Shown here: piece by piece, positions 53,151 through 61,972 of the stretch | Layout: every line of letters begins with the position of its first letter | How positions within the stretch are numbered: position 1 is the stretch's first letter | NCBI RefSeq assembly: GCF_027587025.1 | Contig: NZ_JAPPTI010000004.1 | Span: 186,001-250,000, forward strand | DNA: 64,000 bases | Reading direction: 5' to 3' | Origin: Vibrio sp. LaRot3 | GTDB taxonomy: Bacteria; Pseudomonadota; Gammaproteobacteria; Enterobacterales; Vibrionaceae | The notes under the pieces: model-generated | Told to the model about the DNA's origin: nothing | Databases searched by the model: none | The model's input: only the letters and a program-made list of their open reading frames with translations | Position numbers and translations under genes: made by a program

Positions 53151-55268
53151 ATGCAGGATCCGCTACTAAATTCGCTTATCTACGTTAGCCGTTATTATGG
53201 ATTAGCGAACTCTCCAGAAGCGCTCATCAATGGTCTGCCACTGTCAGATGGCAAGTTGACACCATTTCTATTCCCTCGTTCGGCAGAGCGAGCAGGGCTT
53301 GTCGCCAAAGAGAATCGAGCTAACCTGAACAGTATTTCTGGGCTCGTACTGCCTGTGGTGTTACTGCTCAAAGGTGGCGATGCGTGTGTTCTCAATAGCT
53401 TCAGTGCCGATCAGAAAGAAGTAGAAATTGTCACTGGTGAATCTGGCTTAGTTCCTGTTTCGATTCCAATTGAAGAACTCAATGAGCAATATGCGGGCCG
53501 CTACTTCTTAGTTAAGAAGCAGTTCCGCTATGATGAACGCTCTCCTGAAGTTTTAAAGACGAAAGAAGGTCACTGGTTCTGGAGTACGATTTGGCAGTCA
53601 AAATCCATTTATCGCGACGTCCTTATCGCCTCCATTCTGATTAACTTATTCGCCGTCGCAGCACCTATGTTTACTCGCTTGGTGTATGACAAAGTCGTGC
53701 CTAATCTGGCTTTTGAAACTTTATGGGTATTGGCGAGCGGTATCTTCGTCATCTTCTTGTTCGATTTAGTCCTCAAGCTCATGCGCAGCTACTTTATCGA
53801 TGTAGCGGGTAAGAAATCCGACATTCTCATTTCCTCAAAACTGTTTAGCAAAGTGCTAGGGATTCGGATGGAATCTCGCCCGCCTTCGGTGGGTGCATTT
53901 GCTCGCCACTTGCAAGAGTTTGAATCAATTCGCGAATTCTTTACTTCCGCGACCATCGGCTCGTTGATTGATTTGCCTTTCGCTATTTTGTTCTTATTGT
54001 TGATTTGGCTGATGGCTGGCAACCTCGTATTAGTGCCTATCGCAGGCGTACTGATACTCATCATCTATTCTTTGTTGATTCAAGGCCCATTGCGACAAAC
54101 CATCGAAGAAGGCTCTCGCTTAGCTTCGCAAAAGTATGCCAATTTAATTGAGAGCCTATCTGGCTTAGAAACCGTTAAATTATTTGGTGCGCAAAGCCAG
54201 TTCCAGTACCGTTGGGAAGAAGCCGTTGCACACATGGCAAACTGGAACATCAAAAGTCGTCGTATCACTGACGGCATTCAAAACACGGCTGGATTTGTGC
54301 AGCAGGCTTCTAACGTCGGCATGATCATTCTGGGTGTTTATCTAATTGCCGAAGGCGACCTCACAATGGGTGGCTTGATCGCCGCAACTATGCTGAGTGG
54401 CCGCGCGATTGGCCCTATGGTTCAACTATCATTGCTTTCTACACGCTACAATCAGGCCAAATCTTCAATGACCATCATCGAGCAAGTGATGGCCATGCCC
54501 GATGAGCAAGAAGAAGGTAAGCGCTACATCCACCGCCCAATTGTTCAAGGTAAGATTGAGTTAGATAAAGTGACTTTCCACTACCCTGACTCCCCTATTG
54601 CTTCCATTCGAAACTTAAGCCTGACCATTAACCCGGGTGAAAAAGTGGCGATCATCGGCCGAATTGGTTCGGGTAAAACGACCCTAGAACGCTTGATTTT
54701 AGGCTTATATAAGCCCACAGAAGGTCATGTGCGTATTGATGAAACCGATATAGACCAACTCCATCATGTGGACATCCGACGTAACATTGGCTGTGTTCCG
54801 CAAGACTACCACCTGTTCTACGGCTCAATACGTGACAACATCACACTTGGTCGTCCCCTTGCTGATGATCGTGACGTGATGGATGCCGCTAACCGAGCTG
54901 GCGTAACCGTATTTACTCAACAAGACCCTGCTGGTCTAGAGCGTCAAGTGGGTGAAGGTGGTCTACTACTTTCAGGTGGTCAACGACAAGCGGTGTCAAT
55001 TGCACGCGCTCTGTTAGGCCGTCCGCCAGTGCTACTGATGGATGAGCCCACCAGCGCAATGGACAATCGTTCAGAGATGCACATTAAGCAGCAGCTAGCG
55101 CAATTGAAAGAAAGTGAAACGCTGATATTGATCACTCACAAAACCTCAATGCTGGATGTGGTCGACCGTGTCGTAGTGATGGAAAAAGGCTGCATCATTG
55201 CCGATGGCCCTAAAGCGGAAGTACTCAATAACCTGATGCAAGGCAAAGTACGAGCTGTAAATACCTAA
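53151..55268 (+). CDS. lapB: type I secretion ABC transporter (LapB-like)
   Basis: This is a 705-residue peptidase-like/permease/ATPase fusion. The N-terminal C39-like domain (1-125) lacks the catalytic Cys, as in transporters of RTX adhesins. Six helices (about 160-430) precede an ABC domain with Walker A GRIGSGKTT, signature LLSGGQRQAVSIARAL and Walker B PVLLMDEPTSAMD. It is followed by a strong terminator. No giant adhesin gene lies in this window. Confidence 0.93.
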   Translation: MQDPLLNSLIYVSRYYGLANSPEALINGLPLSDGKLTPFLFPRSAERAGLVAKENRANLNSISGLVLPVVLLLKGGDACVLNSFSADQKEVEIVTGESGLVPVSIPIEELNEQYAGRYFLVKKQFRYDERSPEVLKTKEGHWFWSTIWQSKSIYRDVLIASILINLFAVAAPMFTRLVYDKVVPNLAFETLWVLASGIFVIFLFDLVLKLMRSYFIDVAGKKSDILISSKLFSKVLGIRMESRPPSVGAFARHLQEFESIREFFTSATIGSLIDLPFAILFLLLIWLMAGNLVLVPIAGVLILIIYSLLIQGPLRQTIEEGSRLASQKYANLIESLSGLETVKLFGAQSQFQYRWEEAVAHMANWNIKSRRITDGIQNTAGFVQQASNVGMIILGVYLIAEGDLTMGGLIAATMLSGRAIGPMVQLSLLSTRYNQAKSSMTIIEQVMAMPDEQEEGKRYIHRPIVQGKIELDKVTFHYPDSPIASIRNLSLTINPGEKVAIIGRIGSGKTTLERLILGLYKPTEGHVRIDETDIDQLHHVDIRRNIGCVPQDYHLFYGSIRDNITLGRPLADDRDVMDAANRAGVTVFTQQDPAGLERQVGEGGLLLSGGQRQAVSIARALLGRPPVLLMDEPTSAMDNRSEMHIKQQLAQLKESETLILITHKTSMLDVVDRVVVMEKGCIIADGPKAEVLNNLMQGKVRAVNT

Positions 55269-55283
55269 GACGAATGAGATAAG

Positions 55284-55317
55284 AAAAGCGCCAATCACTT
55301 ATGATTGGCGCTTTTTT
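55284..55317. terminator. bidirectional terminator lapB / chiA
   Basis: AAAAGCGCCAATCA / TGATTGGCGCTTTT is a 14-bp perfect stem with a 4-base loop and T-run. Confidence 0.92.
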
Positions 55318-55359
55318 ATTTAGGCTAGTTAGATTTAAACCGAAGCCATTTAATGGTCA

Positions 55360-57888
55360 TTAATTCGTTGGGCAAGTTGCCGCACCGAGATCCTTCCACA
55401 CACCAGAACCGGCTGTGCTTGGTGCTTCACCTTGCGTCCACCATTTCGCTTCCCAACGCTTGCTGTCCCAAGATACTTGGTCACCACCAACATAAACGGT
55501 TGCTGCATCCCAAAGGTCAGTACACGCGCCACCAGCTTTCTTATTCACAAGAACACTCGCACTGGCCGTGCTCGTTGCTTGGCCATCACTCACTTCTACC
55601 GCGAACGCTAGCGTGGTATCAACTGTGTAATCAGGCGCGACGAATGTCACCTGAGCACCATTGATTTGCGCATTCAGGCCAGCAGGAATCGACCAAGTGT
55701 AAGTGAGAGGGTCATTATCTGCATCCGTTGAACTAGACGCATCGACCACAACGGTATCACCCGCATTTGCTGTCGCAGGAGCAACGATGGCTGCTACTGG
55801 TGGCGTGTTGACTGGCAGTTCACTCACAACCGTCACCGTAACGCGATCCGTTGCAGACGCCGCTTCGTTGTCTGTCACTGTTACTTCAAACACCAATACA
55901 GAGTTCTGAGTGACCGTTGGTGCAACAAAGCTTGCTTGCGCAGTGGTTGCTCCTGTTAGCGTCACTGGCTCACCTGAAACTTGAGTCCACTGGTAGCTAG
56001 CAATCGTGCCATCACTGTCTTTAGACGCACTCGCATCAAGAGTCACAGCGGTTGCGGATACAACGGTTTGATCAACACCAGCAGAGGCGATTGGCGCACG
56101 GTTACCCGGAGGAACACTTGCTAACCCTTCGTGCATTGCATTAAGGATATCACCGTTATCTGCATCGATTTCCCATGAGAACAAACCAGCTAAACCAAGG
56201 TTGCGTACATAAGCGCCTTTCGCTTTCACCGAGCGGTCATCGTCAAATGTGATTAACTTACCGTTAGAACGGTTCCACACCCAAGGGGCTTCTGCTTGTT
56301 CGTCATAGCCATATTCAAAGCCATTAATGCCCGTGTTGTTAGCACCAAGCATATTGGCCTTAATACCTTTGTAATCAATGACGCCATCTTCCCAAACGCC
56401 TTGAGCAGTTGAACCTTTCAGTTTGCCGTTACCGACACCTGTCATAGGGTCACCCGGCACAGTGAGAGACTCCGGCATTACACCTTCCCAGCCTCGGCCG
56501 TACATGGCAGTTCCTACCACCAACTTGTTCGCAGGTACACCTTGTGCAAGCAGCAACTGAATACCGTTATCTGTGGTGTACGCAGGGCCTTCATACGGCT
56601 TACCGTTTTCATCCACACCAGTGCCATCACACTGACCAGGACGCATAAACGTACCGCAATTTAGGGCTGTTTGATGACCTAACACGTTGTTCCACGCACC
56701 GTAGAAGTCGTAAGTCATCGCGAAGATGTAATCCATGTACTGAATGGCTTCGCCGTAGTTCACGTCTTCAATCTTATCGTAACCAACGCCGATAGCCGAA
56801 GTCAGCTCATAAGTACGACCTGTCTCTACTTGTAACCCATCTAACATCGCACGAAGCTCACGCATTAAAGCGATGTAAGCAGGGCCATCGTTTACCGGAT
56901 CTCCTAGGTTAGGTGCAGCACCGCCCCCTCCTGGGAACTCCCAGTCAATGTCAACACCATCGTAGAATTTCCATGTTTTTAGGAAACGCTTAACCGACGC
57001 GACAAACACATCGCGGTTGGCTTTGTTAGTGAAATCATAGAATGGGTCAGACAGTGTCCAGCCACCAATTGAAGGGATAATTTTCAGATCAGGGTTACGC
57101 TTTTTCAGCGCCATCAACATGGCATAGTTACCCTTGATAGGAGAAGCATACTCATGACCAGCTTGTGGGAATGACTTCTGATAAGCCGCCCAAGGGTCAT
57201 GAATAACCACTTCGTAATCAGGCACGCCCTGACAAGCGGTCATCAACGCATTGTAGCTATTACCACCGACGCTTTTGACAGATTCATTAGGCCCACAGAT
57301 AGGAATGAAGCCATAAAGAATATGCGTTAAGTTGTCAGCCGGAATGTTGTCGACCGTAAAGTCACGACCATAGATACCCCATTCAACAAAGTAAGTACCG
57401 ACAACCGTATTTGGGTCGGTATTGTACGTTTTGTTGTTAGGATCAATGTTCATTGTCAGAGGGTCAAGGTGCGCGCCATCTGTATCAGCGACAACAAGAG
57501 TCGCCGGTTGACTTTGGCTACATCCTGTTGCATCACACGCTTCGACAACCAATTGATAGCGGCCGCCAGTGCCATACTTAAAGTTTGCAGTGGTGGTGCT
57601 TCCCGTGATCGCGCCACTCGCCACGTTTACACCATCAAAGTAGACGTTGTAAGTGTCGCCGGGTGTGCCACTCCACTGATTGAATTTTATCGCCACGTCC
57701 GCTTGGTCATAATATTTGACCATTTGGTTGTATCCAGCGGTGGTTTCCATCGCCAGTTCGATTTTTGAAAATTGTAAATTATTAGAGCCATTGACATCTA
57801 TGCTCGGCACCGCAGGTGCCGCCATAACTTGCGCCGATAATAAAGCCGCGGCACAGCCAACATAGATCGTTGTTAGTTTTAAACTCAT
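55360..57888 (-). CDS. chiA: secreted family 18 chitinase A
   Basis: This 842-residue chitinase is very similar to Vibrio ChiA. It has a signal peptide (1-23), a ChiA N-terminal fibronectin-like domain (about 25-135, SKIELAMETTAGYN, IKFNQWSGTPGDTYNVYFDG) and a GH18 barrel (about 160-590). The catalytic YDGVDIDWEFPG is near residue 310, and SIGGWTLSDPF, AMTYDFYG and LFSWEIDADNG are present. Two PKD/Ig-like linkers (about 598-690 and 695-780) and a C-terminal CBM5/12 chitin-binding domain (about 790-842, DLWDAATVYVGGDQVSWD, WEAKWWTQGEAP) follow. It hydrolyses chitin outside the cell. Monocistronic. Confidence 0.96.
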   Translation of the reverse strand: MSLKLTTIYVGCAAALLSAQVMAAPAVPSIDVNGSNNLQFSKIELAMETTAGYNQMVKYYDQADVAIKFNQWSGTPGDTYNVYFDGVNVASGAITGSTTTANFKYGTGGRYQLVVEACDATGCSQSQPATLVVADTDGAHLDPLTMNIDPNNKTYNTDPNTVVGTYFVEWGIYGRDFTVDNIPADNLTHILYGFIPICGPNESVKSVGGNSYNALMTACQGVPDYEVVIHDPWAAYQKSFPQAGHEYASPIKGNYAMLMALKKRNPDLKIIPSIGGWTLSDPFYDFTNKANRDVFVASVKRFLKTWKFYDGVDIDWEFPGGGGAAPNLGDPVNDGPAYIALMRELRAMLDGLQVETGRTYELTSAIGVGYDKIEDVNYGEAIQYMDYIFAMTYDFYGAWNNVLGHQTALNCGTFMRPGQCDGTGVDENGKPYEGPAYTTDNGIQLLLAQGVPANKLVVGTAMYGRGWEGVMPESLTVPGDPMTGVGNGKLKGSTAQGVWEDGVIDYKGIKANMLGANNTGINGFEYGYDEQAEAPWVWNRSNGKLITFDDDRSVKAKGAYVRNLGLAGLFSWEIDADNGDILNAMHEGLASVPPGNRAPIASAGVDQTVVSATAVTLDASASKDSDGTIASYQWTQVSGEPVTLTGATTAQASFVAPTVTQNSVLVFEVTVTDNEAASATDRVTVTVVSELPVNTPPVAAIVAPATANAGDTVVVDASSSTDADNDPLTYTWSIPAGLNAQINGAQVTFVAPDYTVDTTLAFAVEVSDGQATSTASASVLVNKKAGGACTDLWDAATVYVGGDQVSWDSKRWEAKWWTQGEAPSTAGSGVWKDLGAATCPTN

Positions 57889-58248
57889 GAGTTTATTTCC
57901 ATATATTTAGAGTTATACGAAACATCCTGCTCAAAAAAGAGCATCAACTAACATATTTAGCTCAAGATTTATAAATCTTCTGAGAATCAAACTGGTTTGC
58001 GAGTGCCTATAAATTTCTCCCTTACAAACAAACATATGGTTGCACGTAAATTTTGTGTTTGGTTCAAATATGCGACATGCCATTACAGAATGGGATAAGC
58101 ATCATTGCTAAAAACGCATATTCGTAAAGTACAACTCACTGCATTGATTCGATTAACCGAACATGAATCAACAACTCACTCCCTATTCAGATGCAATCCG
58201 TAAACTGAATCATGAAATCAAGAATTACTACCTGAAGAGGGAATCATT
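57889..58248. other. divergent region between chiA and BOF-protein gene
   Basis: No gene is firmly supported in these 360 bases. A 29-codon frame at 58163-58252 (MNQQLTPYSDAIRKLNHEI...) ends in ATGA overlap with the BOF-protein start, but has no ribosome binding site of its own. The region is AT-rich and should hold the chiA promoter, which in vibrios is usually induced by chitin. Confidence 0.4.
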
Positions 58249-58725
58249 ATGAACATTCAAAAACTTGTTGCCCAAGCCAAACAAAAAATGTCACACGTGA
58301 ACATCAACCACAAACAAGCTATCGTCGCTTCTACTATCGCCTCAGCACTGGTCATCGGTAGTACAGGTGCTGCATTTGCTTTTGATGATGGCGCTGATCG
58401 TAAGAACAGCCAAGATGACCACTACAAAATGACCAAATCCACCATTCAATACACTGGGCCGGTCGCCACAACAACCATTGCAGATATGCTCGCGCAGCAA
58501 AGTTGGTTTGACGATCAAAAATTCACGCTCGAAGGCCACATCATCAAACAAATAAGCCCAAAAACTTACGTCTTCTCAGACGGAACTGATGAAATCGAAA
58601 TTGAATTGAAAGCGAAGCAAGCGGTGAGTTTTTCTGACAAAGACATGGTGAGAATTTCTGGCGAATACGAAAGTGAGCTGTTTGAAAATGATCAGTTCGA
58701 AGTCAAAACTTTAGTTGTTCTGTAA
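58249..58725 (+). CDS. BOF (OB-fold) periplasmic protein, YgiW/YdeI type
   Basis: This 158-residue protein has an N-terminal hydrophobic helix (about 24-46, AIVASTIASALVIGSTGAAFAF) that may be a signal peptide. A BOF domain follows, with YTGPVATTTIADMLAQQSWFDDQKFTLEGHIIKQISPKTYVFSDGTDEIEIEL and DKDMVRISGEYES. The YgiW/YdeI family is linked to stress tolerance. AGAGGGAATC precedes the ATG. Monocistronic. Confidence 0.85.
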   Translation: MNIQKLVAQAKQKMSHVNINHKQAIVASTIASALVIGSTGAAFAFDDGADRKNSQDDHYKMTKSTIQYTGPVATTTIADMLAQQSWFDDQKFTLEGHIIKQISPKTYVFSDGTDEIEIELKAKQAVSFSDKDMVRISGEYESELFENDQFEVKTLVVL

Positions 58726-58883
58726 CACTCCCCATCCACTGCCTTTGGAGAAGCATTGCTTCTCCTTTTTTTATTTCACTTTCTCGCTAACACCATGATT
58801 AATAGCACACATTTGTTATAAAACATAAGCCAATTGTTGCACGAGTGATAGGATAAGGTTTCATTCATTATCTGTATCTCGCT

Positions 58884-59306
58884 ATGAAGAAGCTTTTTTC
58901 CCTGTTGTTAGCCGCTTTAGCCTTAATGTTGGGTTTCTATGCCAACGACATCTATGTTGCGATGAAGCCCTCCTCTGGCTCTGAGGTACAATATTGCCCT
59001 CTGACATCGCAAGCTTGTGTCCAAGACGATATAACCATTACTTCCAATCGAGATATCGTGCAGCCTTTAGTTCCTTTCACTATTTCTGCGCAATGGCCAA
59101 ATAGCCAAGCAACGACGCTAAACTTGACGCTCGATGGCGTAGAAATGGACATGGGGACAGTGAAATACCAGCTAAAACCCACCGCTGATCATCACTACCA
59201 AGCAGAGATCTTACTCCCTGCCTGCACCACTACTGCAATGACTTGGCAAGGATATGTTACTGATGGGCAGGGCTATGTTTATATCTCCCTAAGGATGGCA
59301 CTATGA
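58884..59306 (+). CDS. small secreted protein at the head of a copper-delivery operon
   Basis: This 140-residue protein has an N-terminal signal/anchor (1-20, KKLFSLLLAALALMLGFYA). A beta-rich domain with Cys at EVQYCPLTSQACVQDD and LLPACTTTAMTW, plus Met and His residues, follows. The Cys and Met content suits copper binding. Its stop overlaps the SCO start (ATGA), so it is in the same operon as two copper chaperones. I do not recognise a family. Confidence 0.65.
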   Translation: MKKLFSLLLAALALMLGFYANDIYVAMKPSSGSEVQYCPLTSQACVQDDITITSNRDIVQPLVPFTISAQWPNSQATTLNLTLDGVEMDMGTVKYQLKPTADHHYQAEILLPACTTTAMTWQGYVTDGQGYVYISLRMAL

Positions 59307-59896
59307 GTAAACGATGGATTACGATTTTATTGCTGGCTTTCGCGCTTGGTGTGGGGCTGAAAGCCTACCTCAATACCACTGAGCAAAACCAAACCACTGC
59401 ACATATCAGTACACTACTGAGCAAGGGGGCTGACCAAACAGTCAATCTCTTCGATCAACAAGACCCTCGCATTCGTATTGTCTATTTCGGCTTTACGCAC
59501 TGCCCTGACGTTTGCCCGACCTCCTTAGCAATGCTCGCCGGAGCGTTAAATCAGTTAGATGAAAAAACCTTAGAACAATTTAGACCAATATTTATTTCTC
59601 TTGATCCTGAAAGAGACACAGGCGAGAAAACTCAGCAGTATGCGCAATACTTCCACCCTTCCCTTGAAGGTTTGTCCGCCGACATGACGATAACCAAGCC
59701 GCTCGCTGAACGCTACGGGGTTATCTTCAAGCGTACTGAGCTTGCTGAATCCGAGCTTAAATACACGCTCGATCACAACTCCTATTTCTATTTTCTAAAA
59801 CCAGATGGCACGCTAATAACCAAAGTGCCACATACGCTAACTCCAGCACCAATAGTCCATACTATTCAAACCATTACCGCTCAGGAACAACCATAA
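59303..59896 (+). CDS. SCO family copper chaperone
   Basis: This 197-residue thioredoxin-fold protein has an N-terminal membrane anchor (about 3-23). The copper-binding CPDVCP is at 67-72 (FGFTHCPDVCPTSLAML), and the conserved His is in LDHNSYFYFLKPDG. SCO proteins deliver copper to the CuA site of cytochrome c oxidase. It lies between the Cys-containing protein and PCu(A)C. Confidence 0.93.
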   Translation: MSKRWITILLLAFALGVGLKAYLNTTEQNQTTAHISTLLSKGADQTVNLFDQQDPRIRIVYFGFTHCPDVCPTSLAMLAGALNQLDEKTLEQFRPIFISLDPERDTGEKTQQYAQYFHPSLEGLSADMTITKPLAERYGVIFKRTELAESELKYTLDHNSYFYFLKPDGTLITKVPHTLTPAPIVHTIQTITAQEQP

Positions 59897-60342
59897 TGAA
59901 GCTCAACACTTTTCTTCTTCTCAGTACACTCATTGCGCCTCTTGCTCATGCCAGCGCAGATATTATGACTCACCACCCATACGCTCGGGCCACTCCACCG
60001 AACGCTGCAACCAGCGCTGTTTTCGTTGAACTGATGAACCATAGCGATACCGACCGCGCGATTATTTCCGCCTCGACTTCTGTAGCAGGAAAAGTCGAAC
60101 TGCATGATGTTATCCATGAAGGTGACGTCATGAAAATGCGCCAAGTCGACCAAATAAAAGTACCTGCTCAAGAAACAGTATCTCTAAAGCCGGGTAGCCT
60201 TCACATCATGTTATTTGAGTTAAACAAACCACTAATAGAAGGGGAAGCGATCGAGGTTGAAATCTCTTTTGCTAATGGAGAAAAGCAGACGTTTACTGCG
60301 CCAATCAAAAAAGTAATGAGTGGTATGAAACATCACCACTAA
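59896..60342 (+). CDS. PCu(A)C-type copper chaperone
   Basis: This is a 148-residue periplasmic protein with a signal peptide (1-19, LAHAS). The DUF461 copper motif with Met and His ligands is present (VELHDVIHEGDVMKMRQVD, GSLHIMLFELNKP). It ends GMKHHH, extra potential copper ligands. It cooperates with SCO in cytochrome oxidase assembly. One-base overlap with the SCO gene; a terminator follows. Confidence 0.92.
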   Translation: MKLNTFLLLSTLIAPLAHASADIMTHHPYARATPPNAATSAVFVELMNHSDTDRAIISASTSVAGKVELHDVIHEGDVMKMRQVDQIKVPAQETVSLKPGSLHIMLFELNKPLIEGEAIEVEISFANGEKQTFTAPIKKVMSGMKHHH

Positions 60343-60346
60343 GATA

Positions 60347-60378
60347 AAAAAGAGATGGGCTTTTTCCCATCTCTTTTG
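60347..60378 (+). terminator. terminator after the copper-chaperone operon
   Basis: AAAAGAGATGGG / CCCATCTCTTTT is an 11-bp stem with CTTTTT loop. Confidence 0.85.
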
Positions 60379-60415
60379 CTATATTTAGCCGCAATTAATC
60401 TAATGGAGGAACATC

Positions 60416-60463
60416 ATGATTGTATTACTTACCCACCCGGCAAAAGCAGCGAAGGCGCTTTAA
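60416..60463 (+). CDS. 15-codon leader peptide upstream of rsgA
   Basis: The peptide MIVLLTHPAKAAKAL has an excellent GGAGGA (60405-60410) five bases before its ATG. It lies about 100 bases before rsgA. Its stop precedes two mutually exclusive hairpins, so it has the layout of a regulatory leader peptide. Function is not known. Confidence 0.5.
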   Translation: MIVLLTHPAKAAKAL

Positions 60464-60485
60464 ACTTTCCTTCCCTCCCTCTTTG

Positions 60486-60522
60486 CCCGGTGATACTCAA
60501 CCGGGGTCTACGATTCTGACCC
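60486..60522 (+). promoter_or_regulatory. alternative hairpins in the rsgA leader
   Basis: CCCGGT (60486-60491) pairs with ACCGGG (60500-60505). GGGTC (60504-60508) pairs with GACCC (60518-60522). The two stems share bases and cannot coexist. No T-run follows, so control would act on translation or mRNA stability, not on intrinsic termination. Confidence 0.4.
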
Positions 60523-60567
60523 TACAAAGCTTTATAGCAGTCAATAACTGCACGCTTGGGGTAACCA

Positions 60568-61623
60568 ATGAATACTCAAAACTCTCAGCCAATCACACTT
60601 AATCAACTTGGCTGGAACAACTTATTTCAACAACAACTTACTCTAGAAGATCTAGAGCAACACCGCTTTGCTCGCATTTCAGCTCATCACCGGAGTGGCT
60701 ATCAGCTACTGAGTGAGACTGGCGAAAGCGCACTACCCATTCATAAATCCTTACCCGAAATGACGGTAGGGGACTGGGTTGTACTAGATGAAAATGAACA
60801 GTTTGTTCGTCTATTAGAAAGGCAATCGCTGTTTAGTCGTAAAGCTGCTGGCAGCAAAGTAGCAGAGCAGTTAATCGCAGCCAACGTGACAACTCTGTTT
60901 ATTGTTTGCTCGTTGAACGACGATTTTAATCTTAGTCGGATTGAACGTTACCTTGCTATCGCACATGAAGCGGAAGTTGAGCCCGTTATCGTACTTACCA
61001 AAGCAGATTTATGTATAGATAGCGAAGAAAAGCGCGCCAAAGTACAGGCTCTTGACCCGATGCTCATGGTTGAAGTGGTTAACGCGCTTGATGCGAGTCA
61101 GTGCCAAACATTGCATGCTTGGTCTGGCCTTGGCAAAACCATCGCATTCATGGGCTCTTCTGGTGTTGGCAAGTCAACTTTGGTCAACTCACTACTCGGT
61201 GAACAGACACAAAGCACGGGTGGCATCCGTGAAAGTGACAGCAAAGGCCGTCATACAACGACCAGTCGTTCTATTCACCTACTCAATAGCGGCGGTGTCT
61301 TAATCGACACTCCGGGAATGCGAGAGTTACAAATTCACGACTGCGCCGAAGGCGTTGAACAAACGTTCTCTGACGTACAAGCTTTAGTCGAACAATGTCG
61401 ATTCTCAGACTGCCAACACGGAAATGAGCCGGGCTGCGCAGTAAACAAAGCCCTTGAACAAGGCACTATCGATGAGCGACGAGTGAACAACTTTCTTAAG
61501 CTGATGCGAGAGCAAGAGCGCAATAGCAGCTCATTAGCCGAACAAAGAGCGAAAAGTAAAGAATTCACTAAGTTCTGTAAGGTGACACAATCACATAGCC
61601 GCAGCTTGAAAACCGGTTACTAA
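60568..61623 (+). CDS. rsgA: ribosome small-subunit-dependent GTPase A (second-type RsgA)
   Basis: This 351-residue circularly permuted GTPase has an OB-fold N-terminus (about 30-105). G4 is LTKADL (about 143-148), and G1 is [10 protein letters not shown] (about 195-204). G2/switch [16 protein letters not shown]3 DTPGMREL and a zinc motif [14 protein letters not shown] follow. RsgA matures the 30S subunit. The divergent N-terminus ([20 protein letters not shown]) is typical of the additional vibrio paralogue. A leader peptide and hairpins precede it; GGGG before ATG is a weak ribosome site. Confidence 0.92.
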   Translation: MNTQNSQPITLNQLGWNNLFQQQLTLEDLEQHRFARISAHHRSGYQLLSETGESALPIHKSLPEMTVGDWVVLDENEQFVRLLERQSLFSRKAAGSKVAEQLIAANVTTLFIVCSLNDDFNLSRIERYLAIAHEAEVEPVIVLTKADLCIDSEEKRAKVQALDPMLMVEVVNALDASQCQTLHAWSGLGKTIAFMGSSGVGKSTLVNSLLGEQTQSTGGIRESDSKGRHTTTSRSIHLLNSGGVLIDTPGMRELQIHDCAEGVEQTFSDVQALVEQCRFSDCQHGNEPGCAVNKALEQGTIDERRVNNFLKLMREQERNSSSLAEQRAKSKEFTKFCKVTQSHSRSLKTGY

Positions 61624-61654
61624 CTCCGGTTACCAATTCATGCGTTCTTATTCC

Positions 61655-61676
61655 AAGGGGCTATAAGCCCCTTTTT
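61655..61676 (+). terminator. terminator after rsgA
   Basis: AAGGGGCT-ATA-AGCCCCTT is followed by TTTCTTT. From here to 61972 I see no gene; the AT-rich sequence presumably contains the sstT promoter and leader. Confidence 0.85.
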
Positions 61677-61972
61677 CTTTACTCTCCGCAAACGTTTAAC
61701 AGCAACATAAAATTCACACTTCGTGATATTTTGTAATTTTTAATACCAAAATCCAATTATTTATAGACACAATATCTCAAGCCGCTAGTATGTTTCGTTC
61801 AGCAACCGTTCGCTGACGATACTCATCAAGATCAGTACCTGGCTACATTTCCAATAGAGAAATTAGTTAGAAGCTGATTGAAGTGGGTGTCACCGCTTTT
61901 GAAGTCGGTAGTGTGCTCTGCCAACGTTAAAAGCAAACCACTATTAAAACAAAACCTATACAAGGTAATACT

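Noticed and set aside
58163..58252. 29-codon frame overlapping the BOF-protein start by ATGA
   Set aside because: No ribosome binding site and no recognisable peptide; may be chance, so it is only mentioned in the intergenic entry.
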